Below are positions 16,964 to 26,614 of a stretch of 35,954 nt of DNA, piece after piece; position 1 is the first letter of the stretch, and each line of letters starts with the position of its first letter. A model generated the notes under the pieces. The model had not been told where the DNA came from, did not search any database, and saw only the letters and a program-made list of their open reading frames with translations. This DNA is from Micromonospora sp. ATCC 39149 (GTDB taxonomy: Bacteria > Actinomycetota > Actinomycetes > Mycobacteriales > Micromonosporaceae): contig NZ_GG657738.1 of the NCBI RefSeq assembly GCF_000158815.1, positions 4,427,963-4,463,916 of the forward strand. The letters are read 5' to 3'. A program made the translations under genes and the position numbers.

Positions 16964-16969
16964 TACTTT
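16964..16969 (+). promoter_or_regulatory. -10 box, leaderless-type
   Basis: TACTTT, six bases before the ATG at 16976. Confidence 0.45.
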
Positions 16970-16975
16970 CAGAGC

Positions 16976-17764
16976 ATGGAAATTCTGCTCGCGGTCATCT
17001 TCGTGGCGCTGCTCGTCGGCGGTCTCGTCTGGTGGCGTCGGGAGAGCGCGGCCCGCGAGGCGCGCAGCCTGGCTGACGTGCGCGCCGACGCCCAACGCTG
17101 GTACGAGCGCCTCGGCGGCCAGGTGATGAACCTGCACGGCGACTCCCCGGCCGTGCGGCAGGCCCTGGTCGACGCCGGCGAGCGGTACAATGCGGCGGGT
17201 AGCCAGCTGGAGCAGGCCCGGACGGTCCACCAGTACCGGCTGGCCCGGGAAACCGCCCTGGAGGGGCTGGCGTACGCCCGGGCAGCCCGGATCGCGCTCG
17301 GCATCGACCCCGGCCCCGAGCTGCCGCCGCTGGCCTCCGCCGAGGGCACCGGTCAGCTCACCCGGGAACGCGAGGTCAACGTGCAGGGGCAGATCGTCCG
17401 GGCGGGCCCGCAACCCGGCGAGGGCACGCCCTACTACTACCCCGGCGGTCGGTACCAGGGCCGCCCTGTGCCGGCGGGCTGGTACTCCACCCCGTGGTGG
17501 AAGACGGCACTCGGCGCGGGCGCCGGCGTGCTCGGCGGCATGCTGATCGCCGACGCGCTCTTCTCCCCGGCGTTCGCCGACCCCGGGTACGGCTACGAGG
17601 CCGGCTACCAGGAGGGCTTCGGCGGCGAGCAGGCGGGCGATTTCGGCGGCGCTGGCGATTCCGGCGGCGGTGACCTCGGCGGTGCTGGCGATTTCGGCGG
17701 CGGCGATTTCGGCGGCGCTGGCGATTTCGGCGGCGCTGGCGATTTCGGCGGCGGCGACTTCTGA
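16976..17764 (+). CDS. Membrane-anchored protein with Gly/Asp/Phe repeat tail
   Basis: Function not recognised. The product is 262 residues: an N-terminal membrane anchor (MEILLAVIFVALLVGGLVWW), a helical, charged region (about 22-105) with WYERLGGQVMNL and ARTVHQYRLARETALEGLAYARAARIALG, a YYYPGGRYQGRPVP segment, a second hydrophobic Gly/Ala stretch (TALGAGAGVLGGMLIADALF, about 178-197) and a tail made of GGAGDFGGGDF-type repeats from about residue 215 to the end. The tail ends in DF just before the stop. Related layouts in actinobacteria are annotated only as hypothetical membrane proteins. The start is supported by TACTTT six bases upstream. It is convergent with ppc across repeat C. The tail may interact with other proteins or form a flexible brush; this is inference. 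Confidence 0.75.
   Translation: MEILLAVIFVALLVGGLVWWRRESAAREARSLADVRADAQRWYERLGGQVMNLHGDSPAVRQALVDAGERYNAAGSQLEQARTVHQYRLARETALEGLAYARAARIALGIDPGPELPPLASAEGTGQLTREREVNVQGQIVRAGPQPGEGTPYYYPGGRYQGRPVPAGWYSTPWWKTALGAGAGVLGGMLIADALFSPAFADPGYGYEAGYQEGFGGEQAGDFGGAGDSGGGDLGGAGDFGGGDFGGAGDFGGAGDFGGGDF
17636..17764. repeat. In-gene repeats coding for the DFGGA/DFGGG tail
   Basis: Short direct repeats of GGCGATTTCGGCGGC with variants spelling GDFGG, GDSGG and GDLGG. Units containing Ala and those with only Gly alternate, a pattern made by slippage and duplication. The block runs up to the stop codon. Confidence 0.85.
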
Positions 17765-17822
17765 CGTCGGGCCCTCCTTCGCGGCCCCGCCCCGCTTTCG
17801 CTCCACCCTCCAACGGATGTGA

Positions 17823-17870
17823 AAAGGGGGCCCCTGCTATGCGGAATGCGTTAGCAGGGGCCCCTCCCTA
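17823..17870. repeat. GGGGCCCC-type palindromic element, copy C
   Basis: A perfect 13-bp stem, GGGGCCCCTGCTA (17827-17839) with TAGCAGGGGCCCC (17852-17864), and a 12-base loop. Read on the minus strand the core is TGCTAACGCATTCCGCATAGCA, close to copy E. It separates the convergent 16976 gene and ppc and suits a bidirectional terminator. Confidence 0.8.
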
Positions 17871-17874
17871 CACC

Positions 17875-20661
17875 TCAGCCGGTGTTGCGCATACCGGCGG
17901 CGATGCCGTTGACGGTGGTGAGCAGCGCCCGCTCCAGCGCCGTCCCGTCGCTCGGAGCGCGCCGGCCCCCCGGGGCCGTGGCCACCGCCCGGCCCGCCGC
18001 GCCGGAATCCCGGTACTGCCGCAGCAGCGCCACCTGGAGGTGGTGCAGCGGCTCCAGGTAGGTGTCGCGCACCGCGAGGGTGCGCTGGAGCACCGGCGAG
18101 TTCTCCAGCAGGGCCGGCGAGGCGGTGACCGCCAGCACCTCCTGCTTGGTCAGCTCGTACTCCTGCTCGATCTTCGCGAAGATCGGATGCAACTTCTTCG
18201 GCACGAGCGTCTCCACGTACCGGCGGGCGATGCTCAGGTCGGTCTTGGTCAGCATCATCTCGACGTTCGACAGGAACGTGCGGAAGAAGTGCCAGTTGCG
18301 GTGCATCTCGGCCAGCACCTCGGCCAGTCCGGCCTCGCGCGCCGCGGCCAGCCCGGAGCCGACACCGAACCAGCCGGGCACGATCTGCCGGGTCTGCGTC
18401 CAGCCGAACACCCACGGGATGGCCCGCAGCCCGCCCAGGCCGGCCCCGGTGTTGGGCCGCTTCGCCGGCCGGGAGCCGATGTTCAGCGCGCCGAGCAACT
18501 CGGTGGGGGTGGATGCCCAGAAGTACTCCGGCAGGTCCGGGTCTTCCACCAGCGACCGGTACGACCGGAACGCCGCGTCGGAGACCACGTCCATCGACGC
18601 GTCCCAGCGCTCCAGCATCTCGGCCGGCTGCCGGGGCGCGGTGTGCAGCAGGGTCGCCTGGAGCACGGCGGCCATGGTCAGCTCCAGGTTCTCCCGGGCC
18701 AGCGCCGGCAGCGTGTACTTGTCGGAGATGACCTCACCCTGCTCGGTGACCTTGATCGCGCCGTCGAGGGTGCCGTACGGCTGGGCCAGGATCGCCTCGT
18801 GGGTGGGGCCGCCGCCGCGCCCGACGGTGCCGCCCCGGCCGTGGAACAGTCGCAGGTGCACCCCGTGCCGGGCGGCCACGTCCCGCAGTGCCCGCTGCGC
18901 CCGGTGGATCGACCACTGGCTGGTGGTGATGCCCGCCTCCTTGTTGGAGTCGGAGTAGCCCAGCATCACCTCCTGCACGTCGCCCCGGGCCGCCACGAGC
19001 GACCGGTACGCGGGCAGCGACAGCAACTCGTCCAGCAGCTCACCGCCGGCGTTCAGCTCGGCCGGGGTCTCCAGCAGCGGCACGAAGCCGATCCGGGCCC
19101 GGCCGCTGTGCACGTCGACCAGCCCGGCCTCGCGGGCCAGCACCACCGCCGCGAGCACGTCGTCCACGCCGAGAGTCATCGAGATGATGTACGACTCGAT
19201 GACCTCGGAGCCGAACCGGTCCTGCGCCTCGCGGATGGTGGCGAACACGTCGAACGTCTTGCGGGCGCTCTCGGTCAGCGGCGTGTCCAGCGTCGACAGC
19301 GGGCGACGGCCGGTCAGCTCGTCGGCGAGCAGCTTGGTGCGCTCCAGGCGGGTCAGCGACGGGTAGTCGGACACCTCGCCGACGGCCGCGTAGAGCTGGG
19401 TGAGCACCTCGTGGTGCTTCTCGGCGTGCTCCCGCACGTCCATCGTCGCCAGATGCAGGCCGAAAGCGGACACCGTACGGATGGTGGTGGCGAGCCGGCC
19501 CACGGCGGTGAGCTGGCCGGCGTTGCGGGCAAGCGAGGCGCGCAGCAGCTCCAGGTCGGCGATCAGCTCGGCCGCGCCCCGGTAGTCGCGCCCCGGCACG
19601 TGCGGGGTGCCCCGGCGCAGCCGCTCCCGGGTGTTGGCCAGCTTCGCCTTCACGCACCGGGCCTTCAGCCGGTACGGCTCCTCGGCGTTGACCCGGCGGA
19701 ACCGGGGGGCGACCTCGGGCAGCGCGTCCAGGTCGGCGGCGAGGCTGGCGGAGAGGTCCAGCGACACCCCGCGCAGCCGGCGGGAGACGGACACCTCGTT
19801 GATCAGGTGCTCCATCGCCGCCTCGGTGGCCGCGATGCCGTGCTCGTGCTGGATGCGCAGCACCTCGCCGGTCACCTGCGGGGTGACGAACGGGTTGCCG
19901 TCCCGGTCGCCGCCGATCCAGGTGCCGAACGTCAGCGGGCGGGCCGTCGGGGACGTCTCCACACCGAGGGTGCGCAGCGTGTCCGCGAGGTCTTCGAGCA
20001 CCTGCGGCGCGGCCTCGGCGTACAGGTCGCGCAGGTAGTAGATGGCGTTGCGGGCCTCGTCGGTCGGGTCCGGCCGGTCGAGCCGCAGCTCGTCGGTCTG
20101 CCACATCAGGTCCAGCAGCTCGGCCAGGCGTCGGTTGGCCGGCCCCTCGTCGCTGGCCCCGTAGAGGATCGCGTTGGCGGTCTCGGCGTCCAGCTCGTCG
20201 GCGACGGCGCGCAGCTTCGACAGGATCGACCGGCGGGCCGCCTCGGTCGGGTGGGCGGTGAAGACCGGGCGCACCGCGAGCCGGCGGGCCGCCGCCGCGA
20301 TCTCCTCGGCGGGCACCCCGCGCTCGGCGATCATCTTGGCCGCCTGGTCCAGCCAGCCGCCCTGGATCGCCCGGCGGCGGCGCAGGTCGCGCGCCCGGTG
20401 CACCTGCTCGGTGATGTTGGCCAGGTGGAAGTAGGTGGAGAAGGCGCGGGCGAGCTTCGTGCCGGTGGTCACGTCCAGCCCGCCGAGGCGCTGCGCGGCG
20501 GCCGGGGCGTCGGAGCGGACCTGTGCCCTGATCTCCTCGACCAGGTCGAGCAGTGGGCGGCCCTCCTGCCGGGCGAGGGTCTGCCCGAGCAGCGTGCCGA
20601 GGCGGCGGATGTCGGCCCGCAGTGCGGCGTCCGGGCCGTCGTGGTCGTGCTGGTCGGTCAC
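17875..20661 (-). CDS. ppc: Phosphoenolpyruvate carboxylase
   Basis: Carboxylates phosphoenolpyruvate with bicarbonate to oxaloacetate, refilling the TCA cycle. The 928-residue product carries the catalytic His137 in [28 protein letters not shown], the lysine motif [16 protein letters not shown], and the Gly/Arg loop [20 protein letters not shown]. It ends in the conserved ...AGMRNTG. Length is normal. The GTG at 20661 is chosen with AAGGAGCGCACC just upstream, a strong ribosome site; any upstream start would read through repeat D. The message begins after repeat D, which separates it from the permease gene on the same strand. The gene is probably transcribed alone and ends at repeat C. Confidence 0.97.
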   Translation of the reverse strand: MTDQHDHDGPDAALRADIRRLGTLLGQTLARQEGRPLLDLVEEIRAQVRSDAPAAAQRLGGLDVTTGTKLARAFSTYFHLANITEQVHRARDLRRRRAIQGGWLDQAAKMIAERGVPAEEIAAAARRLAVRPVFTAHPTEAARRSILSKLRAVADELDAETANAILYGASDEGPANRRLAELLDLMWQTDELRLDRPDPTDEARNAIYYLRDLYAEAAPQVLEDLADTLRTLGVETSPTARPLTFGTWIGGDRDGNPFVTPQVTGEVLRIQHEHGIAATEAAMEHLINEVSVSRRLRGVSLDLSASLAADLDALPEVAPRFRRVNAEEPYRLKARCVKAKLANTRERLRRGTPHVPGRDYRGAAELIADLELLRASLARNAGQLTAVGRLATTIRTVSAFGLHLATMDVREHAEKHHEVLTQLYAAVGEVSDYPSLTRLERTKLLADELTGRRPLSTLDTPLTESARKTFDVFATIREAQDRFGSEVIESYIISMTLGVDDVLAAVVLAREAGLVDVHSGRARIGFVPLLETPAELNAGGELLDELLSLPAYRSLVAARGDVQEVMLGYSDSNKEAGITTSQWSIHRAQRALRDVAARHGVHLRLFHGRGGTVGRGGGPTHEAILAQPYGTLDGAIKVTEQGEVISDKYTLPALARENLELTMAAVLQATLLHTAPRQPAEMLERWDASMDVVSDAAFRSYRSLVEDPDLPEYFWASTPTELLGALNIGSRPAKRPNTGAGLGGLRAIPWVFGWTQTRQIVPGWFGVGSGLAAAREAGLAEVLAEMHRNWHFFRTFLSNVEMMLTKTDLSIARRYVETLVPKKLHPIFAKIEQEYELTKQEVLAVTASPALLENSPVLQRTLAVRDTYLEPLHHLQVALLRQYRDSGAAGRAVATAPGGRRAPSDGTALERALLTTVNGIAAGMRNTG

Positions 20662-20734
20662 GGTGCGCTCCTTACGCCGGGGACGAAGGACAGCGCTGTC
20701 CGATTCCCTGGATCGTATCCGCGCCGCCCCCTTC

Positions 20735-20788
20735 GAAAGGAAGGGCCCCTTGTTATCGCTTTTTGTTGTACAGGGGGCCCCTGCTAAC
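20735..20788. repeat. GGGGCCCC-type palindromic element, copy D
   Basis: GGGCCCCTTGT (20743-20753) pairs with ACAGGGGGCCC (20770-20780), one mismatch. The core TTGTTGTACAGGGGGCCC matches copy E exactly over its right half. The permease TAG stop (20784-20786) lies in the right end; ppc starts 74 bases to the left. Confidence 0.75.
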
Positions 20789-21845
20789 CGCCCGCCCCGG
20801 CGGGGCGCGCATCGTCGCAGGTGGGAGGGGTGCCGCCCGAGTGGCGCAGGGCGGCTCGCCGGCCGCGGACCAGGGTGGCCGTGAGCAATCCCACGACGCC
20901 GAGCGCCACCCACAGGGCGAGCCCGCCCAGCGGCCAGCCCATCGACCGGCGATCGAAGTAGACCGCCGACTTGATCAGGTCGGTGGTCAGCCCGGGCACG
21001 TTCCACCGGTGCATGCCGCGCATCCAGGCGGGCAGGAACTCGGGGGCGTAGATGCCGCCGGAGCCGGGGTTGCCGAGCACCACGAGCAGCAGGATGGCGA
21101 GCCCGGTGCCGAGCAGCCCGAGCCAGCCCTGCATGGCAGAGGCGATCATGGCGGCGGCGAAGGCGGCCAGGGCGCCGACCGCCGCGACCGCCGGCACGTC
21201 GTGGTGCCAGATGTTCAGCACCGGACCGACCACGAGCGCGCCCACCACGCCGAGCACGACCGCGTACGCCGCGAGGGCGGCGATGCGCAGCCCGGCGGCA
21301 GCGAGGCTGCGGGGCGCGGTGCCCATACGCAGGCCGAGCGCGGTGGCGGCGAGGTAGCCGCCGAGGATGTAGCCGACCGCGACGTAGAACGGGACGAGAC
21401 CGCGCGGGTCGGTCCGCTCGACCGGTACCTCGTCGGTGACCGTCAACGGCAGGCCGGACCGCCGAGCGGCCTCGGCGAACACCTGGTCGACCACGTCGGC
21501 GGCGGCGGGCGCGGAGGCGCTGGCAGTGGCGAGTCGCAGTCCGCCCTCGGGCGTGGCGGTGAGTACCCCGTACACCTCGCGGGCGGTGAGCCCGTCGTCG
21601 GCGGCCGCCGCGTTGTCGTACTCGACGGGCTCGATCTTGTCGGTCTCGCCGCGCACGGCGGCCATGACCGCCTGGGCGCGCTGGTCGCCGAGGACCACCC
21701 CGACCGGCACGTCGCGTGGCGCCGGGTCGTGCAACGCGCCCACGTAGGCGGCGATGAACGCGGTGGCCAGCGCCAGGGTGCCGGCCAGCAGGGCGGCGGT
21801 GCGCGGCAGCCACTCGCGTACCGGGATGTCCGGCTCATCGTCCAC
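20784..21845 (-). CDS. ABC-2-type membrane permease-like protein (YhgE/Pip-like)
   Basis: An integral membrane protein of 353 residues. One span near residues 15-37 is followed by an extracytoplasmic region of about 120 residues ([21 protein letters not shown] and on), then five or so hydrophobic spans from about 150 to 325 (including [17 protein letters not shown] and [22 protein letters not shown]). This plan, one span, external domain and a five-span membrane block, is that of ABC-2/YhgE-Pip proteins, often with an ATPase encoded elsewhere; none is here. The GTG at 21845 is six bases after TAGGCT (complement 21852-21857), so leaderless. The stop sits in repeat D. Transported compound unknown; an envelope export role is inferred. 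Confidence 0.75.
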   Translation of the reverse strand: MDDEPDIPVREWLPRTAALLAGTLALATAFIAAYVGALHDPAPRDVPVGVVLGDQRAQAVMAAVRGETDKIEPVEYDNAAAADDGLTAREVYGVLTATPEGGLRLATASASAPAAADVVDQVFAEAARRSGLPLTVTDEVPVERTDPRGLVPFYVAVGYILGGYLAATALGLRMGTAPRSLAAAGLRIAALAAYAVVLGVVGALVVGPVLNIWHHDVPAVAAVGALAAFAAAMIASAMQGWLGLLGTGLAILLLVVLGNPGSGGIYAPEFLPAWMRGMHRWNVPGLTTDLIKSAVYFDRRSMGWPLGGLALWVALGVVGLLTATLVRGRRAALRHSGGTPPTCDDARPAGAGG

Positions 21846-21851
21846 ACGGCC

Positions 21852-21857
21852 AGCCTA
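21852..21857 (-). promoter_or_regulatory. -10 box of the permease gene, leaderless-type
   Basis: TAGGCT on the minus strand, six bases before the GTG. The palindrome GGGCA-ATA-TGCCC (21859-21871) adjoins it and could be an operator. Confidence 0.45.
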
Positions 21858-21915
21858 GGGGCAATATGCCCTTGTTGCGGATTTTCGTCGCTTCGGTCGG
21901 GGCGGAACGCGGTGG

Positions 21916-21921
21916 TAGCGT
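21916..21921 (+). promoter_or_regulatory. -10 box before the S66 pseudogene
   Basis: TAGCGT, seven bases before the GTG at 21929; the promoter appears intact although the gene is broken. Confidence 0.4.
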
Positions 21922-21928
21922 CCCGATC

Positions 21929-22641
21929 GTGGCGTCGCTGCGCTATCCGCCAAAACCCCGGCCCGGCGACCGGGTCGCGGTCGTGTCGCCCTCCGCCGGG
22001 CTGCCGGCGATCTTCCCCCATGTACGAGCTGGGCCTGCGCCGGCTGCGCGAGGAGTTCGGCCTGGTGCCGGTGGAGTGGCTGGTACGACCTCGCGCCGAT
22101 CGCGGAGTGGGGCGACCAGCCGAACGACTGGCGCGACCCGGCCACCCTCGCCACCGAGCCGGTCATGTTCCCGGGCGGCGGCTGGCACTGGCAGGGGCCG
22201 GCGCGGGTGGTACGCGGGCGAACCTGGGGCGGCAACCTGGAGATCCTGCACTGGCTGCTGGCCACCGACCGGGTCGGCGGCGTCGCCGACCACACGGGCG
22301 AGGTGCTGATCGTCGAGACCTCGGAGGAGCTGCCGTCGGCCACCGAGGTGTACCGGATGCTGCGCAACCTGGGGGAGCGGGGGCTGCTGGCGGGCTTCCC
22401 GGCGGTGCTCGTCGGCCGGGCCAAGGCGTGGGACTTCGAGCGCCCGCACACCGTCGCGCAGCGCCGGACGTACGCCGACGAGCAGCGGGCGGCGGTGACC
22501 CGGGCGCTCGCCGAGTACCGGCCGGACGCCGTGGTGGTCTTCGACGTCGACCTCGGCCACACCGACCCGCAGGTGATCGTCCCGTACGGGGGTGAGGTCG
22601 TGGTCGACGCCGTCGAACGCCGGATCAGCGTGCGCTACTGA
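21929..22641 (+). pseudogene. Broken LD-carboxypeptidase (peptidase S66, LdcA/MccF type)
   Basis: S66 enzymes hydrolyse L,D-peptide bonds in cell-wall peptides, or inactivate microcin C-type compounds (MccF). Three pieces in different frames are visible. The N terminus from GTG 21929 reads VASLRYPPKPRPGDRVAVVSPSAGLPAIFP. After a frameshift near 22019 the next frame gives YELGLRRLREEFGLVPVEW. At about 22080 a third frame gives WYDLAPIAEWGDQPNDWRDPATLATEPVMFPGG and continues through GGNLEILHWLL to LGHTDPQVIVPYGGEVVVDAVERRISVRY. The pieces total about 240 residues against 300-350 for the family. The missing middle normally holds the GYSDNT nucleophile serine, while the Glu (GGNLE) and His (LGHTDP) sides remain. 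A shift plus internal deletion leaves it without activity. An assembly error is the main alternative. Confidence 0.85.
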
Positions 22642-22865
22642 CTCTCTCGCTCCCGCACGAGGGACCTTCAGCGCCCGGGGTGCCCTCGACCACCCGGGGA
22701 GGCCACGCTTTTCCAGATCGAGCACGATCGTGTCCCGGCGTTCCGGGTTGGGGCGGGAGGAGGGTGGGTGTCGGGCGGCGGGGATAGGCTGGGGTGCTGC
22801 CACCCCCCCGTCCCCGTCGGGCGCGGGGGATCCGTCGTGTGCCGTGACCGCGCCGCCACTGGGAA
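22642..22865. promoter_or_regulatory. mfd upstream region
   Basis: A 224-base gap. GATAGGCT (22784-22791) could be a -10 giving a leader of about 70 bases for mfd; the -35 is unclear. CGATCGTG and CCCGGGG-type short palindromes occur but nothing is compelling. Confidence 0.3.
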
Positions 22866-25800
22866 GTGATCAGATTGCTCACCGGACTCTTCGCCGCCGC
22901 CCTGGCCGACCCTGGGCTGGCCCGGGCGCGTGACCTGGCGCGCTCCGGTGCCGCGCAGGTCGACGGGCTGGACCTGACCGCCCCGGCGGCGCTGCGCCCA
23001 TTCGCCGTGGCCGCCGTGGCCGCCGACCCGGCCGTCGGCACCGGGGGCGGCGAGACGCAGGCCGGCGGAGGCGCGGGCCGGCCGGTGCTCGCGGTCACCG
23101 CCACCAGCCGGGAGGCCGACGACCTGGCCTCGGCGCTGGGCAGCCTGCTCCCGCCCGAGCAGGTCGCCGTCTTCCCGTCCTGGGAGACGCTGCCGCACGA
23201 GCGGCTCTCGCCCCGTTCCGACACCGTCGGCCGCCGGCTGGCCGTGCTGCGCCGGCTCGCCCATCCCGACGCCGCCGACGCCCGTGGGCGCACCGGGCCG
23301 CTGCGGGTGGTCGTCGCGCCGGTGCGGTCGCTGCTCCAGCCGCAGCTGAAGGGCCTGGGCGACCTGGAGCCGGTGCGGCTGGCCGCCGGTGACGAGGCGG
23401 ATCTGGAACAGGTCGCCCGCCGGCTCGCCGACATGGCGTACGCCCGGGTCGACCTGGTCACCAAGCGCGGCGAGTTCGCGGTGCGTGGCGGCATCCTCGA
23501 CGTCTTCCCGCCCACCGACGAGCACCCGTCCCGGGTGGAGTTCTGGGGCGACGAGGTGGAGGAGATCCGCACCTTCGCCGTGGCCGACCAGCGCACCATC
23601 GAGGCCGCCCCGCTGCTGTGGGCCCCGCCGTGCCGGGAGCTGCTGCTCACCCCGGCCGTGCGGCGGCGGGCCGCCGCCCTGGCAACCGAGCACCCCGAGC
23701 TGGCCGAGATCCTGGACAAGCTGGCCGAGGGCATCCCCGTGGAGGGGATGGAGTCGCTGACCCCGGAGCTGCTCGGCAGCGAGAGCCTGGAGCTGCTGCT
23801 GGACTGCATGCCGGCCGGCACCCACGTGCTGCTCTGCGACCCGGAGCGCATCCGCACCCGGGCGCACGACCTGGTCCGCACCTCCGAGGAGTTCCTCCAG
23901 GCGAGCTGGGCTGCGGCGGCCGTCGGGGGCCAGGCCCCGGTCGACCTCGGGGCCGCTGCCTTCAAGACCCTGGCCGACGTACGCGCGCACGCCCGCGCCC
24001 TGCGCCGGCCCTGGTGGACCCTGGCCCCGTTCAGCCTCGTGCCGGCCGATGCGGCGGCCCCGGCCCCGCAGCCGTGGGAGGACGCGCCGACCGAGGTCGA
24101 CGTCACGCCCGACGACGCCATCGCGGTGGCCCTGGCCGCCCAGCCGGCCCCGCTCTACCACGGCGATACCGCCCGGGTGGCCGAGGACCTCAAGCGCTGG
24201 GCCGGCGAGGGCTGGTCGATCGCGCTGGTCTTCGAGGGCCACGGCCCCGCCCAGCGGGCCGTCGAGGTGATCCGCGACGCCGGCCTCGGCGCCCGGTTCG
24301 TCGAGCGGGTGCCGGCCGCGCCCGCCCCGGGCGAGGTGCTGGTCACCTGCGGCAGCCTGACCAGCGGGTTCGTCGACGAGGCGTCCCGGTTCGTGCTGCT
24401 GACCGGCAACGACGTCACCGGTGGCCGGGGCACCTCGACCCGGGACATGCGCAAGATGCCGAGCCGGCGGCGCAACACCATCGACCCGCTGGAGCTCAAG
24501 GCCGGCGACCACGTGGTGCACGAGCAGCACGGCATCGGCCGGTACGTCGAGCTGGTGCAGCGCACGGTCAACGGGGCGTCCCGGGAGTACCTCGTCATCG
24601 AGTACGCGCCGAGCAAGCGCGGCCAGCCGGGCGACCGCCTGTTCGTCCCCACCGACCAGCTCGACCAGCTCTCCCGCTACGTCGGCGGGGAGCAGCCCAC
24701 GCTGCACAGGATGGGCGGCGCGGACTGGCAGAAGTCCAAGGCCCGGGCCCGCAAGGCGGTCAAGGAGATCGCGGCGCAGCTCATCCAGCTCTACGCCGCC
24801 CGCAAGGCGTCGAAGGGCCACGCGTTCGCCCCGGACTCCCCGTGGCAGCGGGAGCTGGAGGACGCCTTCCCCTGGCAGGAGACGCCGGACCAGCTCGCCG
24901 CCATCGAGGAGGTCAAGCGGGACATGGAGCAGACCGTCCCGATGGACCGGCTGATCTGCGGCGACGTCGGGTACGGCAAGACCGAGATCGCGGTGCGGGC
25001 GGCGTTCAAGGCGGTGCAGGACGGCAAGCAGGTGGCCGTGCTGGTGCCGACCACCCTGCTGGTGCAGCAGCACCACAACACGTTCGCCGAGCGGATGAGC
25101 CAGTTCCCGGTGCAGATCCGGCAGCTCTCCCGCTTCCAGACCCCGAAGGAGTCCGAGCGGACGCTGGAGATGATCGCCGGCGGCACCGTGGACATCGTCA
25201 TCGGCACCCACCGGCTGCTCCAGACGGCGACCCGGTTCAAGTCCCTCGGCCTGGTCATCGTCGACGAGGAGCAGCGTTTCGGCGTCGAGCACAAGGAGCA
25301 CCTGAAGACGCTGCGCGCCTCGGTCGACGTGCTGAGCATGTCGGCCACCCCGATCCCGCGCACGCTGGAGATGGCGATCACCGGCATCCGGGAGATGTCG
25401 ACGATCGCCACCCCGCCGGAGGAGCGGCACCCGGTGCTCACCTTCGTCGGGGCGCACGACGAGCGGCAGGTCGCGGCGTCGATCCACCGCGAGCTGCTCC
25501 GCGACGGACAGGTGTTCTATCTGCACAACCGGGTCGAGACGATTGAGAAGACGGCGCGGAAGATCCGGGAGCTGGTGCCGGAGGCCCGGGTGGCGGTGGC
25601 GCACGGCCAGATGGGCGAGGAGGCCCTGGAGAAGGTGATGGTCGGCTTCTGGGAGAAGGAGTTCGACGTCCTGGTCTGCACCACGATCGTGGAGTCGGGC
25701 ATCGACATCCCGAACGCCAACACGCTGATCGTGGAGCGGGCCGACCTGCTCGGCCTGGCCCAGCTCCACCAGATCCGGGGCCGGGTGGGCCGGGGGCGCG

Positions 25801-26555
25801 AGCGGGCGTACGCGTACTTCCTCTACCCGCCGGATAAACCGCTCACCGAGCACGCCCACGAGCGGCTGGCCACCATCGCCCAGCACACCGAGCTGGGCGC
25901 GGGCATGTACGTGGCGATGAAGGACCTGGAGATCCGGGGCGCCGGCAACCTGCTCGGCGGCGAACAGTCCGGCCACATCGAGGGCGTCGGTTTCGACCTG
26001 TACGTCCGGATGGTCGGTGAGGCGGTGCAGGCGTTCAAGGGCGAGCGCCCCGAGGAGGAGACCGATGTCAAGATCGACCTTCCGGTGGACGCGCACCTGC
26101 CGCACGACTACGTCGGCGTGGAGCGGCTGCGCCTGGAGATGTACCGCAAGCTCGCCGAGGCCCGCGACGCCGACCGGCTGCGTGAGGTGGTCGCCGAGAT
26201 GACCGACCGGTACGGCGAGCCGCCCGCGCCGGTGCAGAACCTGGTGGCGGTGGCCCGGTTCCGGCTGTTGGCCCGCCGGTACGGGCTCACCGACGTGAGC
26301 ATGCAGGGCAAGCACCTGCGGTTCGGTCCGCTGCCGCTGCCCGACTCCAAGCAGTTGCGGCTCAAGCGCTACCACCCCGACTCGGTCTACAAGTCCGCGC
26401 TCGACCAGGTCAGCGTGCCCCGGCCGAGCACTCGCCGGGTGGGCGGCGAGCCGCTGCGCGACCAGGCGCTGCTGGAGTGGTGCGCCCAGCTCCTGAAAGA
26501 CGTGCTGGGCGATCCGGCCCCCGCGGCCCAGCCGGCCGGGGCGGGGGCTCGGTGA
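22866..26555 (+). CDS. mfd: Transcription-repair coupling factor
   Basis: A large ATP-driven translocase that removes RNA polymerase stalled at DNA lesions and recruits UvrA. The 1229-residue product has an N-terminal UvrB-homology region (about 1-380), a CarD-like RNA-polymerase interaction domain (LKAGDHVVHEQHGIGRYVELVQRTVNG), then helicase motifs: Walker A GDVGYGKTEIAVRAAF, DEEQRFGVEHKE (Walker B), SATPIPRTLEMAITG and IESGIDIPN-type motif VESGIDIPNANTLIVERAD with RGRVGRGRERAYAYF. A TRCF C-terminal domain closes it. The GTG at 22866 is given; a TTG at 22875 with GGAAG eight bases upstream is a plausible alternative. It heads the cluster shared with mycobacteria (Rv1020 onward). Confidence 0.97.
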   Translation: MIRLLTGLFAAALADPGLARARDLARSGAAQVDGLDLTAPAALRPFAVAAVAADPAVGTGGGETQAGGGAGRPVLAVTATSREADDLASALGSLLPPEQVAVFPSWETLPHERLSPRSDTVGRRLAVLRRLAHPDAADARGRTGPLRVVVAPVRSLLQPQLKGLGDLEPVRLAAGDEADLEQVARRLADMAYARVDLVTKRGEFAVRGGILDVFPPTDEHPSRVEFWGDEVEEIRTFAVADQRTIEAAPLLWAPPCRELLLTPAVRRRAAALATEHPELAEILDKLAEGIPVEGMESLTPELLGSESLELLLDCMPAGTHVLLCDPERIRTRAHDLVRTSEEFLQASWAAAAVGGQAPVDLGAAAFKTLADVRAHARALRRPWWTLAPFSLVPADAAAPAPQPWEDAPTEVDVTPDDAIAVALAAQPAPLYHGDTARVAEDLKRWAGEGWSIALVFEGHGPAQRAVEVIRDAGLGARFVERVPAAPAPGEVLVTCGSLTSGFVDEASRFVLLTGNDVTGGRGTSTRDMRKMPSRRRNTIDPLELKAGDHVVHEQHGIGRYVELVQRTVNGASREYLVIEYAPSKRGQPGDRLFVPTDQLDQLSRYVGGEQPTLHRMGGADWQKSKARARKAVKEIAAQLIQLYAARKASKGHAFAPDSPWQRELEDAFPWQETPDQLAAIEEVKRDMEQTVPMDRLICGDVGYGKTEIAVRAAFKAVQDGKQVAVLVPTTLLVQQHHNTFAERMSQFPVQIRQLSRFQTPKESERTLEMIAGGTVDIVIGTHRLLQTATRFKSLGLVIVDEEQRFGVEHKEHLKTLRASVDVLSMSATPIPRTLEMAITGIREMSTIATPPEERHPVLTFVGAHDERQVAASIHRELLRDGQVFYLHNRVETIEKTARKIRELVPEARVAVAHGQMGEEALEKVMVGFWEKEFDVLVCTTIVESGIDIPNANTLIVERADLLGLAQLHQIRGRVGRGRERAYAYFLYPPDKPLTEHAHERLATIAQHTELGAGMYVAMKDLEIRGAGNLLGGEQSGHIEGVGFDLYVRMVGEAVQAFKGERPEEETDVKIDLPVDAHLPHDYVGVERLRLEMYRKLAEARDADRLREVVAEMTDRYGEPPAPVQNLVAVARFRLLARRYGLTDVSMQGKHLRFGPLPLPDSKQLRLKRYHPDSVYKSALDQVSVPRPSTRRVGGEPLRDQALLEWCAQLLKDVLGDPAPAAQPAGAGAR

Positions 26556-26614
26556 GCGGCATGGCGTGGCGGGCGGCGTCACGGCCGGTAGGGGCGCATG
26601 AGAGAGTGACGGTC

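Noticed and set aside
22668..26582. A 1304-codon open frame on the - strand opposite mfd
   Set aside because: No recognisable motif and same codon-mirror composition; mfd on the + strand is complete.
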